From Phymorhynchus buccinoides (Eukaryota; Mollusca; Gastropoda; Neogastropoda; Raphitomidae): a stretch of 64,000 nt of DNA. Below, piece by piece: positions 53,778 through 64,000 of this stretch. The DNA lies in assembly GCA_017654935.2 (NCBI GenBank), contig CM065691.1, positions 34,226,925 through 34,290,924 on the forward strand. Direction: 5' to 3'. The notes beneath the pieces are model-generated. The model saw nothing but the letters and a program-made list of their open reading frames with translations, ran no database searches and was not told the DNA's origin. The position numbers were made by a program, and so were the translations under genes. Positions within the stretch are counted from its first letter, which is position 1. Each line of letters starts with the position of its first letter.

Positions 53778-55424
53778 GTGATCATGACAATTAACCACGA
53801 TTTCACGTACGGAGCAACAGATATGGTAAGTATACAGTAAGCATATGCTTGTTGGCCGAACAACTATAGATCGTTACAGGCATCACCAACACACGATTTA
53901 ACCCTTTCACCGCCAATAGTCGCATTTATAGCACCACAGTGATTTTAAAACACCATATGTCTAAAAGAGCATCACACTGGGGTATATTATCCCGATAAGA
54001 AACCCTATGTCTTAGTTTGGGAAGTAAGGTGATAAGGACCTTGCTTGTAGTATTTCTCAGAAGACAATCCCAAATACACTGGCAGATGCTTTGTGTTTCT
54101 CGTGATCCAGTTAAATGATAATGGGTACTTTTTGGTTGAAATATGGTTGGCAGGTGAAGGTTATCGCGGAGCAACAGATGTGTGTAAGGGAGAGAGTAAG
54201 AGCACATCTGTTGCTGAAACTATACAAGGTCGTAGCATCATCCCAAGCCCATATATTGCATAAGAAACACCGTGTCTAATGCCCTTTTTCATCTTATTGT
54301 GTGGGTGTTCAATGGGCACAAATCAAAATTAAACGTCTTCCATCAACAACGTCAACGTCATCAGACGATGGCCTGGAGTGGTTGATAGACAAGTGCCGTG
54401 TTTGATCCGTGTTCCTCCGCATTGGGTTTGTGCTTCAACGCGTGTTTCATCTAGAACAAGTGTCACCTTAGGTGTATTGTTTACATATTATATATGAATC
54501 ACATTTTTACAGTCAAATAAGTTTCCAATATTCTCTTTTTTTAAGGTCAATCTACAGCTATAGTTATTTTCCTACAGCCACCGTTATTTATAAAATGTGT
54601 TCGATTTATTTTCTCGATTGTGTGTTTATAGTGTAGCTTAAAATTAAATGTAAGCAGAGAAATGGTGGTTCGTGTGTGCCATAAAAGAAATTGTCGCACC
54701 GAAAGAGAAGTGCTGAAGCTGATTTATATTTTGTAGTATATGGGGCGTACTGTGGTGAAGTAGGTTAATCAGTGATTCTTATAGTGTTTCTTCGTTCTCT
54801 TCATAAGGTATGTGATGATAATCAGCACATGCACCTTTCGTGACATTTGATCCCAGACAAAGGATCACAAAGGGTAAGTGTGGACGTAATTCTGTGAACT
54901 GAAAATGATACAACACATGGTATAATTAGTTTAGTTTTCAAAGAGTGATTTAAATGAAAAGGTCGCACTTAAATTGTTCCTTATTCTATGTACACTCGGG
55001 CTGGATACACTGTCTGTCGTTATAGCTAATTCAGCTATAATCTAACCGATTACATAGACCTACAGAGAGATTAGGTTAACGCAGTCTTTAAGCAAGAGAT
55101 CCGATTTCGAGATCACAACCACTAATCACAAGGCTAAAACAGGTGATGGGAATGATTGCTAAGAGCGAAACCTCAAGCCTAAAGCGGAACATTACGATAA
55201 CATTGTATAAACGATTGAATGATGAGCAAGCTCATATGACTGCTTGGGCGAATTGCAATCAATACCACCCAAAACCCCTTGATCAATATATGAGCTTTGG
55301 AAACAGAGGCACAAAAGCTTGTGTAACATTTATAAACTGGCAGACTAGAAATCAGGCGTGTCCTAAAAAGCAGGGATCACACGTTTTACCACGATTGCAA
55401 TAGTCGAACCGCAGTACCCAACTA
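53778..55424. other. No recognised gene
   Basis: AT-rich; a TTAACCCTTTCACCGCC word at 53898 resembles a piggyBac-like end but has no partner nearby. Confidence 0.45.
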
Positions 55425-55575
55425 GTGGCGTTATTGCCGAGCAGTTTTCAGGGTACTACGAGCGCACTGTTTTCTACTTCTTTTCAGGGGTTGAGGGAAA
55501 CCCCCCACCCCCCATGTGCCTTCCTCCTGCTTCCTCCCCCGCCTCCTGGCTCCTCCTCCTGCCTCCATAGGCCAT
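55425..55575 (+). repeat. C-rich repeat, copy 2 of 3
   Basis: TTCTTTTCAGGGGTTGAGG, CCCCCCACCCCCC and CCTCCTG words in the same order as the other copies. Confidence 0.5.
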
Positions 55576-56884
55576 GGCAGCCTTCCAGTCGTATGTATGT
55601 CGACCACGGGGAATCAAAACACGATGCGCAGTGGTCTTAATTAATAAACATTAGTAACAAAAGGCGTTGATTTTTGGCTGTGTGAAAAGGTGACAGTGGA
55701 CCAACAAGCCAAATGGTTACAAGGAAGTGTGATACTTCGCAGCCTTACAACATGCAAAGAATGGAATCCAACTTTCTCACATCGCCACCTGGAAAAGTAA
55801 AACGGTGGGAGGTGGAAGTGTTAGTGTTGTTGTAGATGGCAGTGTGAGTGAGGTTCACAATGATCCCGAGCTGTATGTATGTGACAACAGGTGGGAGTAA
55901 ATAAAACGACCAGGCTTGAGTCACTGCGGAGTGCGAGCTCTTTGTATATTTCCGGTGCTTTTTTGTGGTACTTAATGACCGTTGCGTAGCAAGCAAAACT
56001 ATGTTGTGGATCATCAACGAAGGGGAAAAAGGGGAGTGAACTCTGCACGCGTGATCAGTTAATTGGATTTATTGTTTTTTAAGGTCTGTGCGGTGTAGTC
56101 ATTTCATCTTTTCTCAGTGTCAAAAGTACTTGAAGTTAACAAAACATAAATCAGGTGAAATGTGGGTGATAGAAACGATAATAAATACTATATGGTATGA
56201 CTGTGTTTTATGTGCCTTTTGGCCTTTGTATCTAGATTAGCTCATTTGCTTATTTTCTTTCCAGATGGTACACGTGCGTATGTTTTCAGACGCAGAACAC
56301 CTACTGTGCTCTTGCCCTTGTGATCTTTGATGTCATCTATTCGATTTTTTGCAGCGTTGCAATGCATTTTGTAGACAAATAGTAGGATTCGTTAACTTAC
56401 ATCCAGACACATTCGCCGATCAAATTCAAGAGTTTAATCTGTATAGACTTATCTGAAGATGATCTCTCACGGTTCATGTTTCATGAAACTGTTCATCTAC
56501 TTTATGGAAAGAGAAATGTCATACTGGGTATGGACATCGAGTAAAGAGGATTAATACAGAAAGGGGATATTTCAAAGACTACAGTAATACGAACATACAG
56601 AGGCAACAAAGGAGTTTTGAGTATGACACAGCAACGAGACAGCAAATCATTGGCTTGTGGACGAAGGAATATAATTACTGATGCCAGTCCGAAACGCAAA
56701 CAGGTTATCCGTATTTTATATCAAACAATGTAACTACATTATACGTGTGTGTGGAAAGGTTGAACTGATCAAGAATAAACAAAGAACTCTAGGGGTGGCT
56801 CTTTCAGTTATATATAAGGATATGACTAACTGGCAAGCTATAGAAATTGCCACCCGAGTGAGACCATTCATTACCCTAGGTGGC
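55576..56884. other. No recognised gene
   Basis: No coding or repeat structure supportable. Confidence 0.45.
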
Positions 56885-57010
56885 GTTTTCTGAGCCAGGT
56901 TTCGGGAACGAGGACGAACGCCTCTCCCACTATCTTCCAGGGGCTTTAGGCGACCTGCCCCTCCCCCGCCACCCAATCCCACTCCTTGCCCCTCACTGCA
57001 TTGCCACCGG
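56885..57010 (+). repeat. C-rich repeat, copy 3 of 3
   Basis: GTTTTCTGAGCCAGGTTTCGGGAACGAGG then CTTCCAGGGGC and CCCCTCCCCCGCC. Confidence 0.6.
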
Positions 57011-57162
57011 AAGACCCCAGACAAAGGCGTGTCGATGCTTGAACTTAGGTATAGAAATAACTGGTATGAGAACAACACTCGTTCTTAGTGGTACTTTGTT
57101 AGGTATGATTTGGCTGATTTGTCAGATATGCTTGTTATGTATACTGTATCACATGTGTTAGG

Positions 57163-57434
57163 TGTGGCGTGCACAATCTTTCGCTCGTGCAAATCTGCAG
57201 CTCATCTACCATGACAGTCTTGATTGGGCGGCATTTTCGATCTTCAGCATGAACCGAGCAAATTTCACTATTTTCTACGGTATAAGGGTCTGGGTTAGGG
57301 TTAGGGTTAGGTGTTAGCAGTGAAACGTCAAGGTAACAGAAAAAGTGAAATTTTGTGGTTGATACGCAAATACGACTCTCATAGTAAAAGGCGATCTACA
57401 GATTTGCACGGAGCGACCAGTTTTGCACGCGACG
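57163..57434. mobile_element. Telomere-motif MITE, family A, copy 5
   Basis: Left end TGTGGCGTGCACAATC and right end TTTTGCACGCGACG; inner GTGCAAATCTGCAGCTC and ACAGATTTGCACGG; centre GGTTAGGGTTAGGGTTAGG. More small indels than the copies left of the gap; no clear target duplication. Confidence 0.85.
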
Positions 57435-58365
57435 AGCAGGCAGCCTAATGGGTGGTGTTTCATTATGACGGTTAGTTGGGAGCGCAATAACAGCGGTTAC
57501 CTGTACGTAAATTATTTTGGTAGCTATTTCTTATGCTTGTTCATCTCCAATATTCTGTCAAGAATCGGCAGATCCTATGTCATCACGGGTAGAGTGTAGG
57601 CTATCATTCGCTTTTAAAATAGCCCTTTCTGAATATTGGTTATGAAAATACGCGTGCTTCCTCAAAGTGGACGCTTTGGAGTCCTTCGAACCTGTAAATT
57701 ACTGTAGGTCCTAAACGCTGACCAAACAACAACGCAGAGCAGATTGTTTGCTTATTGTACCTGTGTGTGTGTTAGCATTCACTGGACGTAATGTTTTTGA
57801 CAAGCAATAACTTGATTGTCTTTCGGATTACAGAAGTGCAAAGTGGTTTTTTTTCATACAATCAGTCATTCAATTCCCATACACATACTTGTATTTTAAG
57901 TTCACTAAGAAATTAGATCCAAGAAGCGACTCATAAACCCGTGGGCAAAGAAACCAAATCTAGAGCCAATCTATACATGGATGAAGTGAACCAAAGGCAA
58001 GATACGCGAAAACAGATGCATAAATAAAACAAGCCAAAATCGCAATATTTTTGTGGCGCGCGGTCTATTTTTACCACTTCGCAAATCAGGAGTCCATCAT
58101 CCCCTGTCTTTTCAATAATTTTAACTCTGTAAACGAAATTGTTAATCTCTGCACCATTTCGTAACTTTTTATATGCTTTTGGAAAACATTTTAAACACTA
58201 TGTATCCTAGCTTATACTTCCTCGTGAAAGAAGCACCGCATACTCGTCCGTGGTCTGTTTTGTAGTGTCCTGTAATTACGTATGTGTGTGCTTATTTGTA
58301 TACGCTTACAAATACTCATTTAACTAGTTGGCCTCAATTATTATTGGGAAAAAAGTGTAAGCCCG
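57435..58365. other. No recognised feature
   Basis: AT-rich; nothing supportable. Confidence 0.5.
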
Positions 58366-58394
58366 ATTGTGATAGGTGCGGACACATTTGTGAC

Positions 58395-58470
58395 GCGACC
58401 GCGACCGACCGCAGACAGACCGAACCGACAAAGTGAGTTATATAGTTTGTGGCTTGAGCACAAACAATAA
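58395..58470 (-). repeat. Short repeat shared with 44205-44280
   Basis: See the partner; here preceded by a GACCGCGACCGACCGCAGAC patch. Confidence 0.7.
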
Positions 58471-59220
58471 ATGGTGACAGACAATAGACCAAAAGTGTAG
58501 CTGGAATGGAAGACGAGACAAAGAAAGAGTAGAAACACAGGATCATAATTGAGATGACAAAAGGAAACAGCTAAAAGGCAGATGACTTGAGATCGACCGG
58601 TTGTCGCAGACACATGCAAAGGGCGCCTGTGGTGATGGATGGTTGAGTAACACAGGCAGAAGGACTCATGGCTGGTGATGGATGGTATAAATAATAGGTG
58701 GAGGGATATGGTAGCATGTAGAGCCTAGCGACGTAAATTGGTCAGTTGGAAAATTAATAGGTAAGCATGGTGTGTATGGATTGGTTGACGAGAGCGAGGT
58801 AGAAATAGGGATGCTCCACAACTTCGTCTTTCTAAATCTCTGACGTTAGGTCCATACAGATCAAAGTAGGCGGTAAATGATAAGGGCAGAGCTGTGCAGG
58901 TCGGGGTGTTGGTCCCTGGGACCGTGCTACGTAGCCGTATTGGTCATTGTGCACTGGATACTGTAAACCAAAGGTAGTGCCCCTCCCCCCCCCCCCACTA
59001 GGCACACACACATGCTGATGTAAAAAAAAGCACAAGCATAATGTAATGCTTATTACGTGTGTGTCCATGCTTATATATGACTTTTTGACAATTTGTGACA
59101 CACACTCACTCACTTTGTATTATTAGTTTTTTCCTACACACACTATTTGTTAGTCGTTGCCCAAAGTACATATTTTCCTAGTTACGTTTCATTTTTCGCA
59201 TTGCGCAACCTCTAAGTCAC
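58471..59220. other. No recognised gene
   Basis: Includes GATGGATGG-rich sequence (58630-58690) and a C run at 58983-58996. Confidence 0.45.
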
Positions 59221-59226
59221 TGGAAA

Positions 59227-59532
59227 ATGTCAGAAAAAAAAAACCTTTTTGGGGAAGGACAACCCCGCAGGCGTGACGGAAACATTATTAAACTTGAAGA
59301 CCGATGGTGGTGGAGGAAAGAAAGTTCTACAACCGCTACAACAGACAGAGACCAACTAGGCCGACTGTGGCACTCACGGAAGGGTTTTCCACGTGGTGAT
59401 ACACCAGACAAGCGTCGCCCGTCATCACCAGCACTCCAGCATTCTGATGCAGTCCCAAAACATCGTCTATTAGTTTTGAAAATGTCCAGTTTTAAAACGT
59501 CCCCTAGTATCAAGGTTGTAGGTAATGTATAG
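59227..59532 (+). CDS. Hypothetical 101-residue basic protein
   Basis: From ATG 59227 to a stop at 59530-59532. Strongly charged: MSEKKNLFGEGQPRRRDG, then WWWRKESS and KGFPRGDTPDKRRPSSP. GC content and third-base use are above the flanks and it has an ATG, so it may be a real small gene or first exon. No family recognised, and an antisense frame of similar length exists. Confidence 0.3.
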   Translation: MSEKKNLFGEGQPRRRDGNIIKLEDRWWWRKESSTTATTDRDQLGRLWHSRKGFPRGDTPDKRRPSSPALQHSDAVPKHRLLVLKMSSFKTSPSIKVVGNV

Positions 59533-59689
59533 GCAAACTTAGGCCATATTGAAACGCAATCAATTTACAGTGCCCTGAAATGATTGACATTGCAAAGGTA
59601 TCAAGTATCGCAGCTCTGGAGATTGTTAATTTGTTATAATTGAGTTCAGTCGTTTACGGTTTATGAATGTTATTGTTGTTGATAAGCAC

Positions 59690-59910
59690 CCTCACACATA
59701 TGTACGCGCGCGTAGCACACGGCGTGCACTGACGCGCACACACTGCGCACGCCACACGCACTCGCACAAACCACACAACACACACAAGACACGACACTCA
59801 CACACACGACACGCACACACACACACATAAGAGAGACGACAGACACACACACACACACACACACACACCCACACACACCCACACACACAACCACACAGGC
59901 ACACCACTTT
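59690..59910. repeat. CA-rich low-complexity tract
   Basis: GCGCGC and CACACA alternation; open frames on the minus strand (V/C repeats) are artefacts. Confidence 0.9.
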
Positions 59911-60760
59911 TCCACTCAATATTAAATTCAAATGTTTGTGTTTTGGTCTTTTTTTGTCTTTTTGTTTTGTGCTTAATGTAATTTATGTTATTTAAGTCTA
60001 TATGCACCATTGTTTTAACAGACTTTACACATTAAATCGATCAAATCATCAAATCAGGAAAGCCAAGACAAATGTTCCAGACAGACAATCGTCTCTGTAG
60101 ATTATCAGGGCTTAGTCTGCTTTGGAAAGGGTGATTTAATGCATAGTGGTTAATGCAAATAAAATGGTTGTACTTGCTTTATCGACTTAAACTTCAAAAG
60201 TGGTACTAGTTTCATGTGAATATTGCAAGGCAACTTGCGTTTTTTTTTTTAAACAACCCGTGAGAACGATAAGAATCGACTTCGTGGAGTTGTGACACTG
60301 AGTGAGGCAAAACACCCCCGCAGCAAACCTATGACTCATGGCACTCAAGGCCCAAATGTAGTCTGGCAATCTGAGTCATGAGTTAAATTAGTCTTTGATG
60401 TGCGAACAATGTTTGGTAGTTTTCGTTGGTGCGCAATTCATACGTAAGGCCATCCAGCATAGTCAGACCAAAATGTATGTGCGGACGGGTCAAACATTGT
60501 ATGCTAAATTATACCATTAAAGGCTAATGATTGCAGGTCATGTCCAATTTGTGTGTACAATAGCTACTCATAATGGTTATTTTAACCAGGTCTGACACAG
60601 CATCAACAAGCGTCTGTGAACTTTATATGCCGAGAAAATGGGGATGGGTGTGAGCTAAGAAACACGGGGAGAAATTTTGAGGTTAACGGTGCTTTTTTTT
60701 TGTAAACAATTTATTTTAAAAGCCTACCATGGAAAATCTGGTTGAGCGTCGCTGCGCCAC
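59911..60760. other. No recognised feature
   Basis: AT-rich intergenic sequence. Confidence 0.5.
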
Positions 60761-60766
60761 TAGTAG

Positions 60767-60890
60767 ACAGGGTAGGGGAGCCAGATCACAGCGCTTCCTC
60801 TGGCCACTGGGCCGGCCATGAGGGGCATCAGGCCTCCCAGGCTGTGGGCTGTGGTGGTGTGGGTGTTCGTAGCCGCATCATCTTCAACAT
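60767..60890 (-). CDS. Candidate terminal exon, unknown protein
   Basis: A GC-rich island. On the minus strand one frame reads EDDAATNTHTTTAHSLGGLM then AGPVARGSAVIWLPYPVY and a stop at about 60767, with mostly C or G in third positions. A CAG-type acceptor lies upstream (TGTGCTCAG at about 60900), but the frame it sets is not the one that looks coding, so the boundary is unsure. The candidate exon at 61904-62010 is on the same strand and may belong to the same gene. Confidence 0.3.
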
Positions 60891-60999
60891 CTCATACACC
60901 TGAGCACAGAGACAGTCGCTTTTCATAGGGGACAGCAGTGCTATATATCTCTGACATGTTTATAGAGAGAAGGTGGCAGATTGTTTAGAACGGTTCGCC

Positions 61000-61430
61000 A
61001 TGGCCAAATGTAATGCGTGGATTGGCAGTGTGAGGAGCCCCGGTTCGAATCCCGGCCTCGCCCTTGTCTTTCTGTATTGACGGCAATCGAACTGACACCG
61101 GTCCAGGTCTTTTCGTATGGGGACTTAAGCTAGTCTAACCCGTGCCTGCTTTACGCACTAAAATTCCCACGAGCAGTTTAAATTCGGTAAGAGCAGGGAG
61201 AAAATCCCGCTGCTGTTATGGCCATTGATAGCTAGGTTTTATAAGTGTGCCCACCCCCGCTCCTCACACCCTGTGCCATCCCCACCCCAGCCAAAAAAAC
61301 AATCCCAACCAAAACAAATTGGTAGCGCTGCACTTGCGCGAGATGCTCTCCGGGTAAGAGCAGCCCGAATTTCATAGAGTTAAGTCTCTGTGAGTAGAAT
61401 ATACCAAAATACAAAACATCCAAAACCAAT
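61000..61430 (+). repeat. SINE with the same tail as 375-775
   Basis: Box B-like GGTTCGAATCCCGG at 61022-61035; later TGCTCTCCGGGTAAGAGCAG and CCCGAATTTCATAGAG. Confidence 0.65.
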
Positions 61431-61903
61431 ATTCTTGTATAAATACCAATATTCTGTTTATACGTATTTGTTGCAGGAGATATAACTTAACAGTATACCT
61501 TAGAATAAGATGCAGGAAAACAAGACACTGTGAATAGGTTTTTGTGAGGATTTTTTGTTTTTGATTGATGTTTTCTATTTTTAGTTTAGAGTCATCTGAA
61601 GTTTTAAACTTCTAGAGCTATTGCACATCATTTGTTAGATAATTGAGACTAAAAACATCAAAAACGCTAGCACACTAACACACCAGACATTGAAGATGAG
61701 AAAAGAAACGAAGTAAAAAATAAATAAAAATGTTTTACTGGAGGAAAAACCAACTCTAATTTTCATGCAAGTGATCTTCCACCTAGTATATTTTGTCTTC
61801 TCCGAAAATCGAGCTATTGAGGCATAGACGTGATTAAAAATATGCGCAGTTAAGTTGCACGCCAAACCCCGGTGTGTAAGCGATCTCTTTACCACGGTTA
61901 CGT

Positions 61904-62010
61904 GCCTGTAATGTGGTAGGATGATCGTTTCCAGAGCGTTGAGGAGGCAGGACACGGACTGGTCGAACGCGCCAGGGAGGTAGGCCGTGGACGTGATGGG
62001 GGTCCAGCCC
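61904..62010 (-). CDS. Candidate internal exon, unknown protein
   Basis: On the minus strand GGTCTGAG|GGC leads into a frame with strong C/G third-base bias: TPITSTAYLPGAFDQSV, then SCLLNALETIILPHYR, ending at CATTACAG/GCACGTAACC, where a donor is not clear. About 33 codons. No family recognised. It adjoins the minisatellite at 62040. Confidence 0.3.
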
Positions 62011-62039
62011 TCAGACCGTCACCTGACACTCCGTCCGAG

Positions 62040-62860
62040 GGCTCTCGCCTCTGTCTGGTTCATCGAATACAAGACAACCTGCGTAGACAGACAATTCTCA
62101 GGGGTAAACCATCTGTCTGGTTCATCGATACAGACACATGCTTTTCCACAGACACTTCAGAGTGTAACCTCCGTCTGGTTCATCGATACAGACGCCCTGC
62201 GTACACAGCAGACATTCAGGGTAAACCTCCGTCTGGTTTCATCAAGCAATGCAGTGTCAACCTGCGGTACACCAGTACAAATTCAGGGGTAACCTCCTTC
62301 TGGTTCAATCGTGAACACAGACAATTTAGGGGTAAACCTCCGTCTGGTCATCGACACAGAACAATTACCGAGGTAACCTCCGTCTGTGGTTCTCGATACA
62401 CACCTGCGTACAGAGTACACAATTCAGGGGGTAACCTCCGTCTGGTTCAATGCGGATACAGACACCGTGCGTGCACAGACACTTTCAGAGGTGTCCTCTG
62501 TCTGGTTCATCTGATACAGGACCATTCAGGGTACCTCCGTCGTGGTTCATCGTGATACATACACTCTGCGACACAGACAATTCAGGATTAACCTCCGTTC
62601 TGGTTCTCGATACAGACACCTGCTTACAGAAACAATTCAGTGGCTTAACCTCCGTCTGTTTCATGATCGTACGAAAACTACAGTGTAACCTCCGTCGGGT
62701 TCATGCGGATAGCCAGACACCTGCGTGGCCCAGACAATTCAGGGGTAACCTCCGGTCTGGTTCATCGTGATACAGACACCAGCGTGACCTCGCAGACAAT
62801 TCAGGTCTACCCTCACGTCTGGTTCATCGTGATTACAGACACCTGCGTACACACAAGAAA
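62040..62860 (+). repeat. Minisatellite of about 54 bases
   Basis: About 15 units of GGTAACCTCCGTCTGGTTCA then TCGATACAGACACCTGCGTA and CACAGACAATTCAG. Many single-base indels. Open frames in it are artefacts. Confidence 0.92.
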
Positions 62861-63530
62861 ATAGGCAAGCCTTCGTGGCAACATTCTTTGTCGGCCTTTG
62901 TTCTATACAAATTATGTCGTAAGTTTATTAGGTTGCGTTACGGTCAGCCACACGTCCACTACAATCGTCACGACTGTAGATGCGGATTCGAGTCATGGCG
63001 TTGTCGACGAACAAAATGATCGTCGCGCTTCGAGACCGCGTCGTGATCGAATCGTATGCGTACAGTTCGTGCGATTCAGTGGCGTTTGGCTGGCCTTTAG
63101 TGTGAGAAGATACAAACATGAATATATCCTTATGGTGCACTGTATTGGATTCACTCTTTATACACAGGGGAGTACCTATTGAATGTTTGTACATGTCCTG
63201 TGGTTTTTATGCTTCTTCGTCCGTTCCATGACCGTAAAACTCTAATAGACAAACTTAGGGGTATACAGATGTTACATGGGAACATTTATCAAATTCTGTT
63301 TTGGGGACAAAAGGATTTTTTGTCACAGAAAATAGATGCACTTTACTTTTTCAAACTATTTTAAGAGCTGTCTTTTCTAACATTCAAACAAAAACCAATT
63401 GAGACTGCTGTGCTCTGTATTCATGTAATTACAAGTAAGCTTACAATTGTCTGCATATATAGTAGGCTGGGTGACAGTGACTTTGAGGCAAGTCAAACGC
63501 GAGCAGAAGAGAAAAGTGCATTTATGTTCA
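62861..63530. other. No recognised feature
   Basis: Nothing supportable; a frame at 62898-63182 has no recognisable character. Confidence 0.45.
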
Positions 63531-63535
63531 GCTGT

Positions 63536-63815
63536 TGTCCGACGCTTGTGTGCGTTGCGCACGCACGCCACGTCGCGCAGCGAGCACGCGCACCACGCGC
63601 AACACCACACACGAGATACCGCACGCACGACGCCGCACACGCGCATGCTGCACAGACAGGGGACGTACGCACAAAGAGAAAGAAGCTCAACGCACGCACG
63701 ACGGCACGCACTCACACGCACAACGGATGAGATGAACAGCACACATACACACACACACAGACACACAGACACACACACAACACACGCACGTACTCCACAC
63801 ACTCACAGTGATGAC
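63536..63815. repeat. GCAC/CACA-rich low-complexity tract
   Basis: GCACGC-rich sequence passing into (CA)n. Frames on both strands are compositional. Confidence 0.9.
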
Positions 63816-64000
63816 ACATAACAGACAAATAATGTGTGGGTGAATTTTATACTGGTGGTAGAGAATACACTTTCATGACCCTGTTGACCTAGTCCTTTAG
63901 TAAGGATCACATATTGTTGTTAACACAAAACCTTGTTGAGGAAAGTGTACGCCGTCGACGTCAATCTGATGAGTCGGTGACAGTGATCTCGCCGTCCCCA
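63816..64000. other. Unannotated window end
   Basis: No feature seen. Confidence 0.5.

Noticed and set aside
63410..63821. R/H/T-rich frames at the window end
   Set aside because: Low-complexity GCAC/CACA sequence gives open frames on both strands.

Overview
The window is animal nuclear DNA, most likely from a mollusc (probably a gastropod). This is an inference from GT-AG introns, LINE relics of the CR1/L2/jockey kind, tRNA-headed SINEs, TTAGGG-type telomeric motifs inside repeats, very long poly-C/G runs and abundant (CA)n/(GA)n. No species can be named from the sequence. Genes are sparse and most of the window is transposon-derived.

The one clear, intact protein gene lies on the minus strand between 21180 and 9866. 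Three coding exons (21180-16022, 12542-12376, 10413-9866) join in phase to encode a 1957-residue nuclear-type protein. It has about 18 C2H2-like zinc fingers, four SUMO-interacting-motif-like clusters and a basic region. The last finger is split by intron 1, which supports the splice. Introns 1 and 2 are packed with short inverted-repeat transposons. A 5' UTR acceptor sits 20 bases before the ATG.

27.4-34.5 kb is a nest of mobile DNA. It holds two LINE copies head to head and a short telomere-motif transposon inserted into one of them with a 5-base target duplication. Next comes a decayed but compact virus-like structural cassette: penton-like minor capsid, glycine-rich basic virion protein, double-jelly-roll major capsid of the F54H12.2-like family, and an adenain-type protease cut after its catalytic histidine. 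It is best read as a Maverick/Polinton or adintovirus-like remnant broken by several frameshifts.

34.5-48.3 kb is mostly repeats: a 33-base minisatellite, foldback elements, a dispersed repeat in five copies, a decayed MCM2-like exon, and a duplicated segment of which one copy carries a palindromic insertion. A trinucleotide array runs into a 500-N gap at 48345-48844. Sequence right of the gap is rich in minisatellites and looks indel-ridden. It contains only tentative exons (51.6-52.1, 60.8 and 61.9 kb) and one 101-residue open frame.

The two most unusual things are (1) two families of short inverted-repeat transposons that carry blocks of telomeric (TTAGGG)n inside them, with 5-base target duplications at three sites, and (2) the zinc-finger protein, in which a two-finger module with an invariantly spaced tryptophan tail is repeated and a 54-base tandem duplication has added an extra SIM-like motif.
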